64,000 nucleotides of DNA from Lutjanus erythropterus (Eukaryota; Chordata; Actinopteri; Lutjaniformes; Lutjanidae). The notes under the pieces are model-generated. The model worked only from the letters and a program-made list of their open reading frames with translations. It was not told the origin of the DNA and did no database searches. Every line of letters starts with the position of its first letter. Positions within the stretch are counted from its first letter, which is position 1. Shown piece after piece: positions 12,283 through 22,090 of this stretch. Position numbers and translations under genes: made by a program. The stretch spans positions 20,832,059-20,896,058 of the forward strand of contig CM034613.1 in the NCBI GenBank assembly GCA_020091685.1. Reading direction: 5' to 3'.

Positions 12283-12302
12283 AAAAAAAAAAAAAAAAAA
12301 AA
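12283..12302. repeat. A20 homopolymer
   Basis: A pure A-run directly after the truncated hAT-like element. It may be slippage at the element border. No evidence of retroposition was seen. Confidence 0.9.
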
Positions 12303-13745
12303 GCATACAGAAATTTAGTGGATCAACAACTAAATCTTAAGCTTAATGAACATCTTTTCCCAAGTGCAGCTGAATTAATAGCAAGTTTATTTGACCAGAA
12401 AAGTTCATTACATACATGAATCATTACATAATTACTTCAGTTTATCTTTTCAAATTTCAACTGAAAATTTTAAGGCAGCTTGACACTAAATTTCTTTAAG
12501 GTTTAAAAAAAACTTAATTTTTACAGTGTAATTGTTTAAATTGACTAATTTAGAGATGTGCTGCAGCTCTAAACCAAACTGAGGAAGCTAAAAACAGAAA
12601 TTCATCTCAAACCAAACCATCATCACAGGCAGCTGCCTTTATCACAAAAACGCCTCGATCACCTGCGAGCCAAATCAACATCTGGAACAAAACTGATAAA
12701 GCGTTTCCTGCTGGCGAAAACTGCTTTGATACACTCTGAACTTTGCAGCAAAGTTATTCAAGAGACTCAGGTGTCACAAACACAATGTCAGGATAGTGAT
12801 TTTGGCGACAGTGACCCCTGCACCGCGTACGGAAACCTTGGAACATCTGGAAAATCCCTTGGTGAGCGGGGCTGGCAGCCGGGCTGGGAGAAGGTGTCAG
12901 ACCTGAGTGACACACAGATGTGTGGCCTCTTGCCCGTCCGAGGCTACGAGGCTGGGATAACTCATTAATCAGAGGATGCTGCCAGCCGGAGGGCGCTACC
13001 GCCGCCAAGTGTTTCCCTGCACACTGGCTCCACAGCTCACAGATATAAACACATTATGGCCTGCAATGCATACTGTATATTAATTGACATACTGCGTATA
13101 TTTCCTCTTCTTTTCTGTCACATTCTCGGCCTGAAACTCTTCGATAATTGGCACAAATGACCACGGTTGACAAATACTAATGCAATCCTCTGCTGCAACC
13201 ACAAAATATGATCCATTCCCTTTATAGTATCAGACACAAAACAACAAGCTCTGCGCTGTATATCATCATTACAGAGCTACTCCACACAGGGGGGGATGAC
13301 AAAGAGTTACCTGTCACCTTGTCTTGGGTAAAGGCTATTTAATTACTTATCAAATAGCCTTCAATGTCAACAGACTAAATCTGTTTCATAAATGTGCAAG
13401 TAACAATTTTTGACTTTTTCCACTTCCCAAGGGGAGGAAAATCAATTTTAATCTAAAGTCCTCAAGCCGTTCCATATGTATGTCCCAGTGCAGCATACTG
13501 TACATCATCTGAGGCAATAAATGGCTGTGTGACAGAAGAGGAGGAGGGGGGAGAGGGGAAAAAAACATAATTGAAGTTGTTGTTTGCATTGCTTAGTGAG
13601 GCACTTTTTGCTGAGCGCTGCCACAGTCGTGTTATATTGTATTGTCAACATTCCTAATGATTTGCGCTCATAATTTAGGAGCTGGGCAGCTGATGAAAGA
13701 TGGGAGAAAAAGGTGGAAAAAAGAAGAAAAAAAAAAAGAAACCAT
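12303..13745. other. Candidate conserved non-coding block after AT-rich lead-in
   Basis: 12303-12600 is AT-rich. 12620-13620 is complex sequence with no repeat, including TGATTTGCGCTCATAATTTAGG near 13658-13679 just past its end and many ATTA cores. A purine tract lies at 13700-13740. The minus-strand frame at 12754-13008 has no domain. Enhancer function is inferred. Confidence 0.3.
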
Positions 13746-14680
13746 CACAGTTTATTTTACAGTACACTAATAAGATATACTTTGTATCAAATTAGACAAA
13801 AACTAGAAATAATATGTTCTTTATTAGACAGTATTACAACCTTATTAGACTTTCAAGGGTAATTAGGGAAAAAGAGCTGTACTGTAAACTAAAGTAATTT
13901 TTTAGTTTTTGTCTTATTTGATACAAAGTACTACCTGTTACTTATTGATGTACCATTAGATGTATGGTGTCTAAGTAGACTATAGCTCTGTTTGTTTACT
14001 GATAAAAAACATATGATCAGTGATGGAAAGAGTACTGAAAATCTGTACTCAAGTAAAAGTACTGTTACACTGCTAAAAGTAAAAGTGCTGGTGTTAGAAA
14101 TATAAGTAAAAGTACAAAGTGTTCGTCGCAAAAACTACTCAGAATATTAGTTACTTTTAACTGTTGATGTCACGTCTCCACAGTAGGGAGACGCAAATTT
14201 TGTGCATTTTCCTCAACCAATAATTCAAAATGCTAATACATTTTAATATATTTTTAATTTGTTAAATTCTTAATGGCAATTAATCAATTAATGATTGATC
14301 ATTAACACCCGCACTCCAAATGTGAGCTGCCACAGCATTTTGTTTTGTTTTTCGTCTGTATGTCCTGGTTTTCATTGGCTCATCTGTGATCGGATCACCT
14401 GATTTGTTACTAAAATGCAGATGACAGGTTTGGATATTAATTCAAATTGTACTCAGTACTCAACTATGATTTTAAAAGTAACTAAGTAGATTACATCTTG
14501 TAATGCATACTTAAGTACAGGTAAGTGCATGTACCCTCAAAAAAAACTACATAATTACAGTAATTTGAGTATTTGTAATAAGTTACTTCCACCCCTGCAT
14601 ATTATGTATAGTTTTTGTCTGATTTAATACAAAGTACAGCTTGTTACATCTTGTTAGCGGACTGTAAAATAAAGTGTGGC
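13746..14680. mobile_element. Long-inverted-repeat DNA element, split by a hAT insertion
   Basis: The left arm 13746-13816 (CACAGTTTATTTTACAGTAC...) pairs with the reverse complement of 14600-14680 (CACACTTTATTTTACAGTCC...), giving inverted ends of about 70 bp. A 26-bp core occurs three times: 13779-13804, inverted at 13904-13929 (25 of 26 match), and inverted again at 14610-14635. The middle copy implies an internal duplication or a second element. A hAT-type element with its own 8-bp target duplication sits at 14018-14597 and is therefore younger. I recall the CACTTTATTTTACAGT end from fish repeats but not its superfamily. Confidence 0.6.
14018..14597. mobile_element. hAT-type element, CAGTGATGGAAAGAGTAC family
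   Basis: Starts CAGTGATGGAAAGAGTACTG and ends GTTACTTCCACCCCTG. Interior words such as TACTCAAGTAAAAGTACTGT and AAGTACAGGTAAGTGCATG recall a common fish family of AAGTA-rich elements. The 8-bp flanks are CATATGAT (14010-14017) and CATATTAT (14598-14605), matching at 7 of 8, as expected of hAT target duplication. It is non-autonomous with no transposase frame. Confidence 0.75.
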
Positions 14681-14689
14681 CAAAAATAT

Positions 14690-16090
14690 CTTTGTGTTCC
14701 CCCATCTGCCATGTTCCTGGATGATTACAGCGACTGCACCCCCTCTTTTTGCTTTGAAACAACCCACTCGTTCTGATGCGTTTCTGTACATCACTTAGTC
14801 ACTCCAAAAGCTCTCCACAACACTTGATTTATATATAGGAACGTTATGCAAATGCAAGAATGCTAATGCTCTTTTTTTTTTTTCTTTTTGAGAGTGTGTG
14901 TGCTCTCTGCGAGTATGACACTGAGGTTGCTCTCCTTAATTCAACTCAGATTGCATTTTCTGACCCTTAATCCTGACAATGGCATTCAGAGGGAGGATTT
15001 CACATCCAGTTAAAATACATATATATTAATAGAGAGTATGAATTTGTTTATTTCTGTCTAAATGCTAAAGGGGCTGACTCCTTTCATCACCAGTTGGACT
15101 CTTGGCAGGCAAAATCCCAACAAATTAGCTGGAATGACAACTCCGCCTTAAGCATCGGAGGAAACTCGTTTGAGGCCACCATCTAGAGACTAATCTATTT
15201 ATCACACTTGGCATTAACTCGACCGAACGGCTCAGACCAATGCATCAAAACATTTGTTGGTTGTTACGTATTGAATCACGGCGCTACACAAAGCTTTTTT
15301 TTTTTTTGCATTTTCATTTTTTTTCCTCCCCCCGGTGATAGAAAGTCAGGCATGTTTATACATGAAATGCCCAGAGAATATTTGCTCTGAAGGGTTTCCT
15401 CCGTGAATCACAATAGCCTTCTTAGGGAGGAGGGGGAGAGGAGAGAGAGAGGAGAGGATGGACAAATCTGCTTACTTTGGAGCTTATTGAGCAGAATGAG
15501 TCATGCACAGAGATGAAACGTGACTGCAAAGCAAAAGGTAAAGGAAAGCCTGACGAGAACAGAGGAGCGAGGAGATGAGACGGAGTGGGAGAGGAGGGTA
15601 CGGAGAGGTGAGACAGACAGGAGAGAAACATAGACACATGGAGACAAAAAGGGGGGGAGGCATGAGAGGTAGTGGGAGTAAAGACAAGGAGGCATAAATA
15701 TGTGTACACGTGTGCGCAAGAGTGTGTGTGGCGGGTGGAGGGGGGGATTGGGATGTGTGAGTGAACGAAGGGAGGGACGGGAACATTAAAGGCCAGATGA
15801 AATTAGTTCCATCAGGCCACTCTGATTGTTCTTTTTATAGTGTGACCTGCCACCGGGGGAGCCGCTGCCTTCTGGGAGTGTCACCGGCAGGGTTGCTGAC
15901 ACACAGCACTTTCAATATCACTGACTGAATTGTTCAAGGTGTCACTATTGATAGTGACACAGCCCACTGAAAAGGAGCCAGCCTTCACATTTTGTTTTTT
16001 GCTCCCTCCGTCTCTGCCTCCGCCGCTTTCGCTCCCGCTTCTTCTACCGAGGACGATGGAGCTGTTTTCTCTCTCTCTCTCCGTTTTAGG
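14690..16090. other. Candidate conserved non-coding block with GA-rich segment
   Basis: 14690-15290 is complex and repeat-free (TTAATTCAACTCAGATTGC near 14936, CAAATTAGCTGGAATGAC near 15120). 15421-15775 is strongly purine-rich on the plus strand, which creates spurious minus-strand frames rich in Ser, Pro, Leu and His. 15790-16010 is complex again and includes a perfect palindrome at 15939-15960. A regulatory role is inferred from texture alone. Confidence 0.33.
15939..15960. other. Perfect inverted repeat, 10-bp arms, 2-bp spacer
   Basis: The left arm GTGTCACTAT (15939-15948) is the exact reverse complement of the right arm ATAGTGACAC (15951-15960), with TG between. The bases before it (AAGGTGTCAC) resemble a T-box half-site (AGGTGTGA) with a mismatch. 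It could be a dimeric factor site or chance. Confidence 0.7.
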
Positions 16091-16102
16091 AATGACTGTA
16101 AA

Positions 16103-16414
16103 CAGGGTTCCCACGATATTTCAGGAAATCGTTTTCCAGGACTTTTCCAGGACATGCTCAGTGATTGTCTGGTTGCACCGTGCATTAATATGTTCCTCTC
16201 GCTGTCTTCCTGTAGGGGACAAGTGTTATGGAGACTTATATCGTCATAACATTAAGATGATTTAGCGATGATGATCCTGAATATAATGACAATAATTTCC
16301 ATTTTGGGGCACCCTGATAGATGGCTGAATAGTCTCAGATAAAAGAAAATAGGTGAACGATTAAATAATTTCCAGGACAACACAAGATGTTTTCCAGGAT
16401 GCTTGGGAACGCTG
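16103..16414. mobile_element. hAT-type element, CAGGGTTCCCAC family
   Basis: Starts CAGGGTTCCCACGATATTTC; the reverse complement of the right end is CAGCGTTCCCAAGCATCC. Repeated TTTCCAGGA words (16133-16151, 16368-16399) are typical of this fish family. Both flanks carry TGTAAA (16097-16102 and 16415-16420), hinting at a target duplication, although the offset is not exact. 5320-5712 is a relative. Confidence 0.55.
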
Positions 16415-16439
16415 TGTAAAGTCAGGCGGTGTGGTGGGC

Positions 16440-17427
16440 CTGTCTGAGAAGGTGGTGTCCTCTCTTTAAGCTTTTTACGTGCGGACGGTGTCAGCGTGGC
16501 AGCAAATCATCCAGCCCCCCTCCACCTGTCAATGTCATGACCCGACCACGGCAAACCTCAAACCCTGCATTGGATTTCCTCTCATTCAGAAGGAACAATG
16601 CTAAGGGGTTTCCAGGCTACTTGAACATTAATGACTCAGGGGCCTTTAATTGTCAATGGGGACCAAGTCTCAGGCACAATAGACCGGGGAGGGGGGAGCT
16701 CTTCTTAATGCTATCGATTATTTATCCTGACCTTCAGCCATGAAAAGAGGAGAAGGCAACGGAGAAAGGGAATGTTTCCTGAGCAACCGAACACCTCCGT
16801 CTCTCTGTTTCTCCATCTTTTATACACTGCTACACCCCCCCGTTTTATCCTGTCCTTAAGCCCAGCTGCCTCTCCCTCTCTCCTCTTCCCACTGTAGTCT
16901 TTAAAGCTCGTCCAAAAGAGTAATCCCCATAACTAAACCAAAAAATAAAAAAGTCCAAGTCCAACAGGATGAGGTAGCCAAAGCACTGGCTTGATGGCAA
17001 ACAACAGCCCTTCTTTCTTCAGGACCACTGTGTGGGATTATCATGCACATGAAAATGAACATCGCTTAATATTTCCTGAATAGCAACTAGAAACAAAGCT
17101 ATTGCATTGCACTGGTCCACTGTGTTAACCCTTTCCAAAAAGAACTGACTGAGTTTTTATTTCCTATATCACTCAGTAAGTCAGTTGTTCCTAAATTAGC
17201 TTGTCTTTGATTAACACAAATAAGTTTTCCTTCCTTTTTGTTTTCACCCTTTCACTGGTTAAAAATGGCCCATAGTCTTTGCCTGTTAGTTTATAAATGC
17301 AGGGTGTTTCTTTGCTATATATAATGTCTTTTTTAATTTAATAGTCCAGATAAATATTAAATATCCTGTTTTTGATTATCACAAAGCATTATTTTTGGCA
17401 CTCAGTAGCCCACAATGCTAGATCGCC
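16440..17427. other. Candidate regulatory block, then AT-rich DNA
   Basis: 16440-16700 is complex sequence (GAACATTAATGACTCAGGGG near 16623, CCTTTAATTGTCAATGGGG near 16644) with features of other candidate enhancers here. A C/T-rich section follows at 16790-16890, then AT-rich unique DNA to 17420 with nothing recognised. Confidence 0.3.
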
Positions 17428-17651
17428 TTGACCTTTGACCTCAAAAGTCTAATCAGTTCATCCTCAAGCCCAAGTGGACTTTTATGGCAAATCTGAAGGA
17501 CTTCCCTCCAAGAGTTCCTGACATGAGGTCACAGTGAACTTGACTTTTGACCACCAAAATATAGCCAGTTCATCCTTGAATCAAAGTGAATGGTTGTGCC
17601 AAGTTTGAAGAAATTCCATCGAGGCATTCTTGAGATATTGAGATGTGGCTG
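17428..17651 (+). repeat. Two tandem units of a 112-bp fish repeat
   Basis: Unit one starts TTGACCTTTGACCTCAAAAG (17428) and unit two TTGACTTTTGACCACCAAAA (17540); the period is 112 bp. Shared words are CAGTTCATCCT, CCAAGT/CAAAGT and AAATTCC/ACTTCCCTC. I recall this as a widespread tandem-prone family in percomorph genomes (TTGACCTTTGACC ... GTTCTTGAGATAT). A single inverted fragment of it lies at 30571-30642. Its origin is not known to me. Confidence 0.7.
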
Positions 17652-19640
17652 CCTCGGAGGCATAAAAGCTATTTTTGTTCATAATATAAGAAAGGAAAAA
17701 TAAAATTGATCTGTGGTAAATCCCAAACAAGATCTATTATGAATACTTGGAATATTTAATGATGAAATACACTGATTTCAAGAGATACAGCAAAGAAACA
17801 AGGCATGAAATAACAGAAAATGAATACAGCTTGTGCATTTAAGGGTCTAACAGAAGAAACCGTTGAGTTTCAGTCACGTTGGGACAAGGATCAGAATTTC
17901 AAAAGCAACATTAATCAGGTGTTATTTTCATTAAATCGATCTTCTGCGTTGAGGTTACACGTTGGAAAAAGGCCAGCGCTATCATGTAAAGGACTGCACG
18001 TATCATTGTGTGAACCATATGCTTAAGAAAATGGAAATTCACCAACCATCAGGGGAATTACAAAGGCAGAGAGGCAAGTTTCAAAGCCAGCAGTTAAGCT
18101 TGTTGACACATTTTAATCTAGGAAAGCCAGACGTGCGCCTCCCAACCCATGACTTTGTGGGGAGATGTAAAGGCTGGAGTGTGCTTGAAACAGATGTCAG
18201 GCTCTTTTTTTTCCCCGTCCCTCTGAGTGTGATATGGATGCCATCAACATCACGGGCTGCATTCATAACAGCGTTATTGTACCTGGGTTCGGCTCAATTG
18301 GAATTCACCGCCACGCCACGCTGTTAAGGCTCTATCTTAAAACATGCACCTGGCTACGTATGGAAAATAAGCTTGTTACCCGCTGGAGGGAGATGAGGAA
18401 CCCCACTGGCTCTCAGCAAACTCACCTTGATGGCCAAAAGGCTTTTTCGGAAACAAAGTCTCTATATTTCCTGGAAAACATGGAAATGCAATTGATCTTT
18501 AATTTGCATAATCCATTTGTGATTACAAGGCTAATTTTCACCTCAGGTTTATCGTAACTCTGCCAAACTTTGATATGACCAAACATGAGCACATAAATAT
18601 TTATCAAACTAAGCAAAGTCCAATTTCAAATTAAAAGTTCTTATTGCATTATGCTGGAATAGAAAAATCATTGAAACAGACCCAGAAACTCTACATTTAC
18701 AGTGAGGCAACTCACAACAAGAAACTATCTGTTATGTTTTGTTATTATCTAGTCAAATAATTCCTTCCTGAGCGCACACAAAGGGAAGCTATGAAGCTGA
18801 GAGAAAATAACAAAGAGCCCCAGCACATTGGCAAATATAAAAATATCAGTACATCTAAGTGGGACAGTGTGTGACTCAAAAGGTGACACTACAGGAATCT
18901 ACATCAAACCCTGGCGTGTTTGTTCATCTGAATTATTTGTAGTCGTGCATCCCTCAAATGACTGCTGTGAACCAACCTCAAATCAACAGCTAAATTAGCA
19001 TCCTGTCAATTAAGAGAAAATGATCAAAGTTGATTTTCATAACAGTCTACATGGGTAGGACAGTTCCTGCCTAATTGTCTTGGTGGCTGCTGGGATTGAG
19101 TGTTCCCTTATGTAACAACCACGATGACTAACACAGCGATATTACTGTAGGGGGATAAAAAACAAACCAGGAAAACCAACAGAGCTCTGTGTGGAAGTTC
19201 CAGTCTGGAGATTACACAAGCAGTTCAAGTAATATGTCGGTTAAATTAAAGTTGGAATGAAATGTTGTGTGCCAACGACTTTACAGAAGGATGGAGGTTT
19301 GCTTGTGGAGTGAATAAAATGCTGCCGAGGGTTAATATTGTGCTGCAGCATCAGTGAGGGCATACTGGAGTTGGGCAGTTGAACGGATATATTGGCGATC
19401 GGCTAAATGCATCGTTGTCGTTTTCTAGGCGTTTTATTTTTCTGATTTATTGCCCTGGACAAGTGAGAGCCGCCGCTGCAGGGACAGACACTTAAAGCCC
19501 ATTTATGCCCTCTCTACGTAGGAAAATACGTATGTCCATATCAAACGATTAACCGTCACTCCCCAAGTACTGCCTTGTGTCCTTTACATTGCCTCTTGGG
19601 AAAGAGTTAAAACCGGAGACACCGTTCCAATCTAAATTCC
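17652..19640. other. Candidate conserved non-coding block
   Basis: Mostly repeat-free. The strongest part is 18360-18620, with AATTGATCTTTAATTTGCATAA near 18490, then TTTGTGATTACAAGGCTAATTT and AAACTTTGATATGACC. These resemble POU/homeodomain and TCF-type words. 18820-19100 is similar in texture (TGATCAAAGTTGATTTTC at 19021). Overlapping frames at 17962-18327 and 18234-18557 have no domain. Confidence 0.35.
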
Positions 19641-19694
19641 AACTCCATGTGCTTTCTATTTGCAACTAGCATGTTTACTGTCTATTGAGCATTA

Positions 19695-20080
19695 TTACAA
19701 AGGAAATGCGTTCCAAGTTCCAACTTGAAAATACAGCTGGAGTGAAGAAATGTACTAGCAACCCGCCATGCATCATGGGAAATGAGGGCCGTCTCTCAGA
19801 GCTACATGCAGCATATGTGAATGTTACAAGCCACAACGACACACAGAAGTTGGAGGGTGCCATTACACAACTTACATTACACAAACTAAACAAGCTTTCC
19901 AGATGAGTTAGGGTTGTGCATCAACATAAACTGACAATTAACTTTTCGCTACTCAACTGAAGTTAAGTTTCAGCCTCATGTAATCTTCACAACAACATGA
20001 TAAAGGAAAAAAGAGCACTGGTATCTGTATTGGTAATAACCAAATTCAGGTACTGTATCAGTGAAAATCTCAGAACAACG
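19695..20080 (+). mobile_element. Unclassified interspersed element, copy B
   Basis: Shares ordered blocks with copy A (9490-10310): AATACAGCTGGAGTGAAGAA near 19730, CATGCATCATGGGAAATGAG near 19767, CAGCATATGTGAATGTTACA near 19809, GAGCACTGGTATCTGTATTG near 20015. Block two differs from copy A at only a few positions. Copy B is more compact, so copy A probably carries inserted DNA. No terminal repeats are clear. Confidence 0.5.
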
Positions 20081-20205
20081 GGTACAATAAATTCAGCCTC
20101 AGAACATCATAGATCTCTGAATTCCCCCCCATCAAAATTAAGACTAGAAGCCGACTGACAATGACCTGAAACAATATATCGGTCACTTTTTTTCAAAAAG
20201 GGTCA

Positions 20206-20229
20206 GTTAAGTCTTCTGTTAAGTCTTCT
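20206..20229. repeat. Perfect tandem 12-mer
   Basis: GTTAAGTCTTCT occurs twice head to tail, probably by slippage. Confidence 0.85.
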
Positions 20230-20299
20230 CCCAGATTGCTCCATAATCAAAAACCAATTCAGAAATTGAACTGTCACACTGGAGCTTATGCAGCGCACA

Positions 20300-21445
20300 T
20301 CTCCGCACCACTTAAGTTATACATAAACATTGCTGCCATGGAGCCAGATAAGCAATAGGCATGCCTGGGGGAGATAGTGGAGGTCAGTTCCCCTTGTCCA
20401 TTCATATTCTCCTCTCCATCCCTCCCCCCCGCTGGCCTTTCATGCTAATTATAAGATTTAGCTGTAATCCCGCACAAAGCCACAATCTGCCATATAGGAA
20501 ATATTTATACTCTTCTCTTACCTACTGTACATTCCCTTCACTTAATGGTTTACAGGATCTCTTCTCACCTCTGCTTGGCAGGGGTCGCACACTTACACGG
20601 TTACACGGACTTATGCAAATATGGTCAGCTCACCTGTGGTGTTTGCGTGTGAGGCGACTCGTGTAGTGTGGAATCAGTGGCATAGCAGGGGGGCTAAAGA
20701 ATCACAGTGGAGGTTTAACTCCCAGCAGGACAGGTTAACTGAGTAACACAGCCTGAAGGTCAATCACTCCGACTCATTTGTTTGTTTAGGGCTGAGTGGT
20801 TCTGCTTTATCAAGGCTAGCCTTGACATACTTGGATATTTGCCCTCTTAACGGTGCATGCAAGGTAGCTTTCTCTCAACAATTGATTGAACACACACCTG
20901 TGCTTACTGAGTAGATGCTGATCACTCAAAAAAAACATTGGCTCGTCTTCACAGGAAGACCGTGGCCATGCTGTGGATAATTCATCAGAGGGTTTCCACT
21001 GTCTTTCACACAGAGGAGGATAACTGTCCGGTGCCTGCCAGCCAAGGTCCGGGTCCACTAGCTAATGGCACAGCGCTCCAATTAGAGGTGACAGAGAGGA
21101 AGGTCCTGACCCCCATAAACCTTGTCAGAGGAGAGCTGTCAATCAGAGCACAGCAAAGGGGAGGACCCATCGCCTGGCAGTTATTGGCATGATGGGCGAA
21201 ACTAGGTCCGTTGTGATGAGGTCGACATTGACCTGCGTGCTTATCTCCGATCAAACATCTGCTGCTGATACAGGCGCGGGAGGGAGGTGCCGGGGCGGAG
21301 CTGAATGAAACCTGCATCAGTTATAGGTTAAGAACGCGATGGCAGGGATGAATGGATGGCTGTTCAATTAGAGGTCACCTGGACACTTCCCATTGTCATG
21401 CACATGTGAGATTCAATTTCCTGATTGCCTCAGTCTTTCCTCGTG
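20300..21445. other. Candidate conserved non-coding block
   Basis: 20340-20620 contains CATGCTAATTATAAGATTTAGC near 20440 and no repeat. 20880-21330 is balanced, CpG-containing and complex (CTCCAATTAGAGGTGAC near 21075, GAGCTGTCAATCAGAGC near 21133). Frames on both strands near 20938-21317 lack domains. A palindrome lies at 20810-20825. Confidence 0.33.
20810..20825. other. Perfect 16-bp palindrome
   Basis: TCAAGGCTAGCCTTGA is its own reverse complement, centred on GCTAGC. TCAAGG is an orphan nuclear receptor half-site (SF1/ERR type), so this could be an everted or inverted pair. It may also be chance. Confidence 0.7.
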
Positions 21446-21451
21446 TGTCCG

Positions 21452-22090
21452 TACACTCTTAGAAACAAGGGTTGCAAACGGGCTGAGGAAAAAGTAATGG
21501 TTCTATTAAGAAACCTTTTTCTTCCAAAAACTATCTGGCTGAAAAGTTCTTCAAGGGTTGTTGAAATCCTTTAAACATACTGTGCACTGTTAGGGCTGGT
21601 GAACCAGCCTACACTAAAAAAAAAAGAAAGGTCTGAGGGTGCTGCACAATCCCCAACAACCTTTAAAATATGACACTAACTGTGGTTCCCAAGGGAAAAC
21701 CTGCTATTGTTTGGTTCCTGCTGGGAACCAACTTTTCAGGATCCAAACCAGGTAATGTTTGGTGTAAATGGTCAGAATGGTTAAAAATCAGTTTTTGTTG
21801 GCACCACTGCAAAGCAGAAAGATTCTGAATATAACCCCAAGAGAAGGTTCTGGGAGGAACCATTACACCATAGACAGGTTCTCCTTTAGAATCTCCCATA
21901 GGGGATTCTGGAAGGTTCACAGATGGTATCTTCTTGGTATGGCCTTTTATGTTGGGTTCTAGGTAGAGCTCTCTGAAAGGGTTCCAACCTTTATAAAAGA
22001 TTCTGTAAATAACTAAAAAGGGTTTTCCTTTGGGGACATGGTGAAGAACCTCATATGGTTCTAGTTAGCGCCTTTATTTCTAAGTGTGTA
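21452..22090. mobile_element. TA-flanked non-autonomous DNA transposon, ACACTCTTAGAAA family
   Basis: The left end TACACTCTTAGAAACAAGGG and the reverse complement of the right end, TACACACTTAGAAATAAAGG, match at 16 of 20 positions. TA at each border fits a TA target site. The interior is full of GGTTCT and AGAACC words (GGTTCTGGGAGGAACCATTA near 21847), as expected of the fish family ACACTCTTAAAAATAAAGGTTC. A frame at 21663-21920 on the minus strand is a by-product of these words. The superfamily is uncertain. Confidence 0.7.

Noticed and set aside
15422-15786. Overlapping Ser/Pro/Leu/His-rich minus-strand frames
   Set aside because: They are translations of a purine-rich plus-strand tract; low complexity accounts for the lack of stops.
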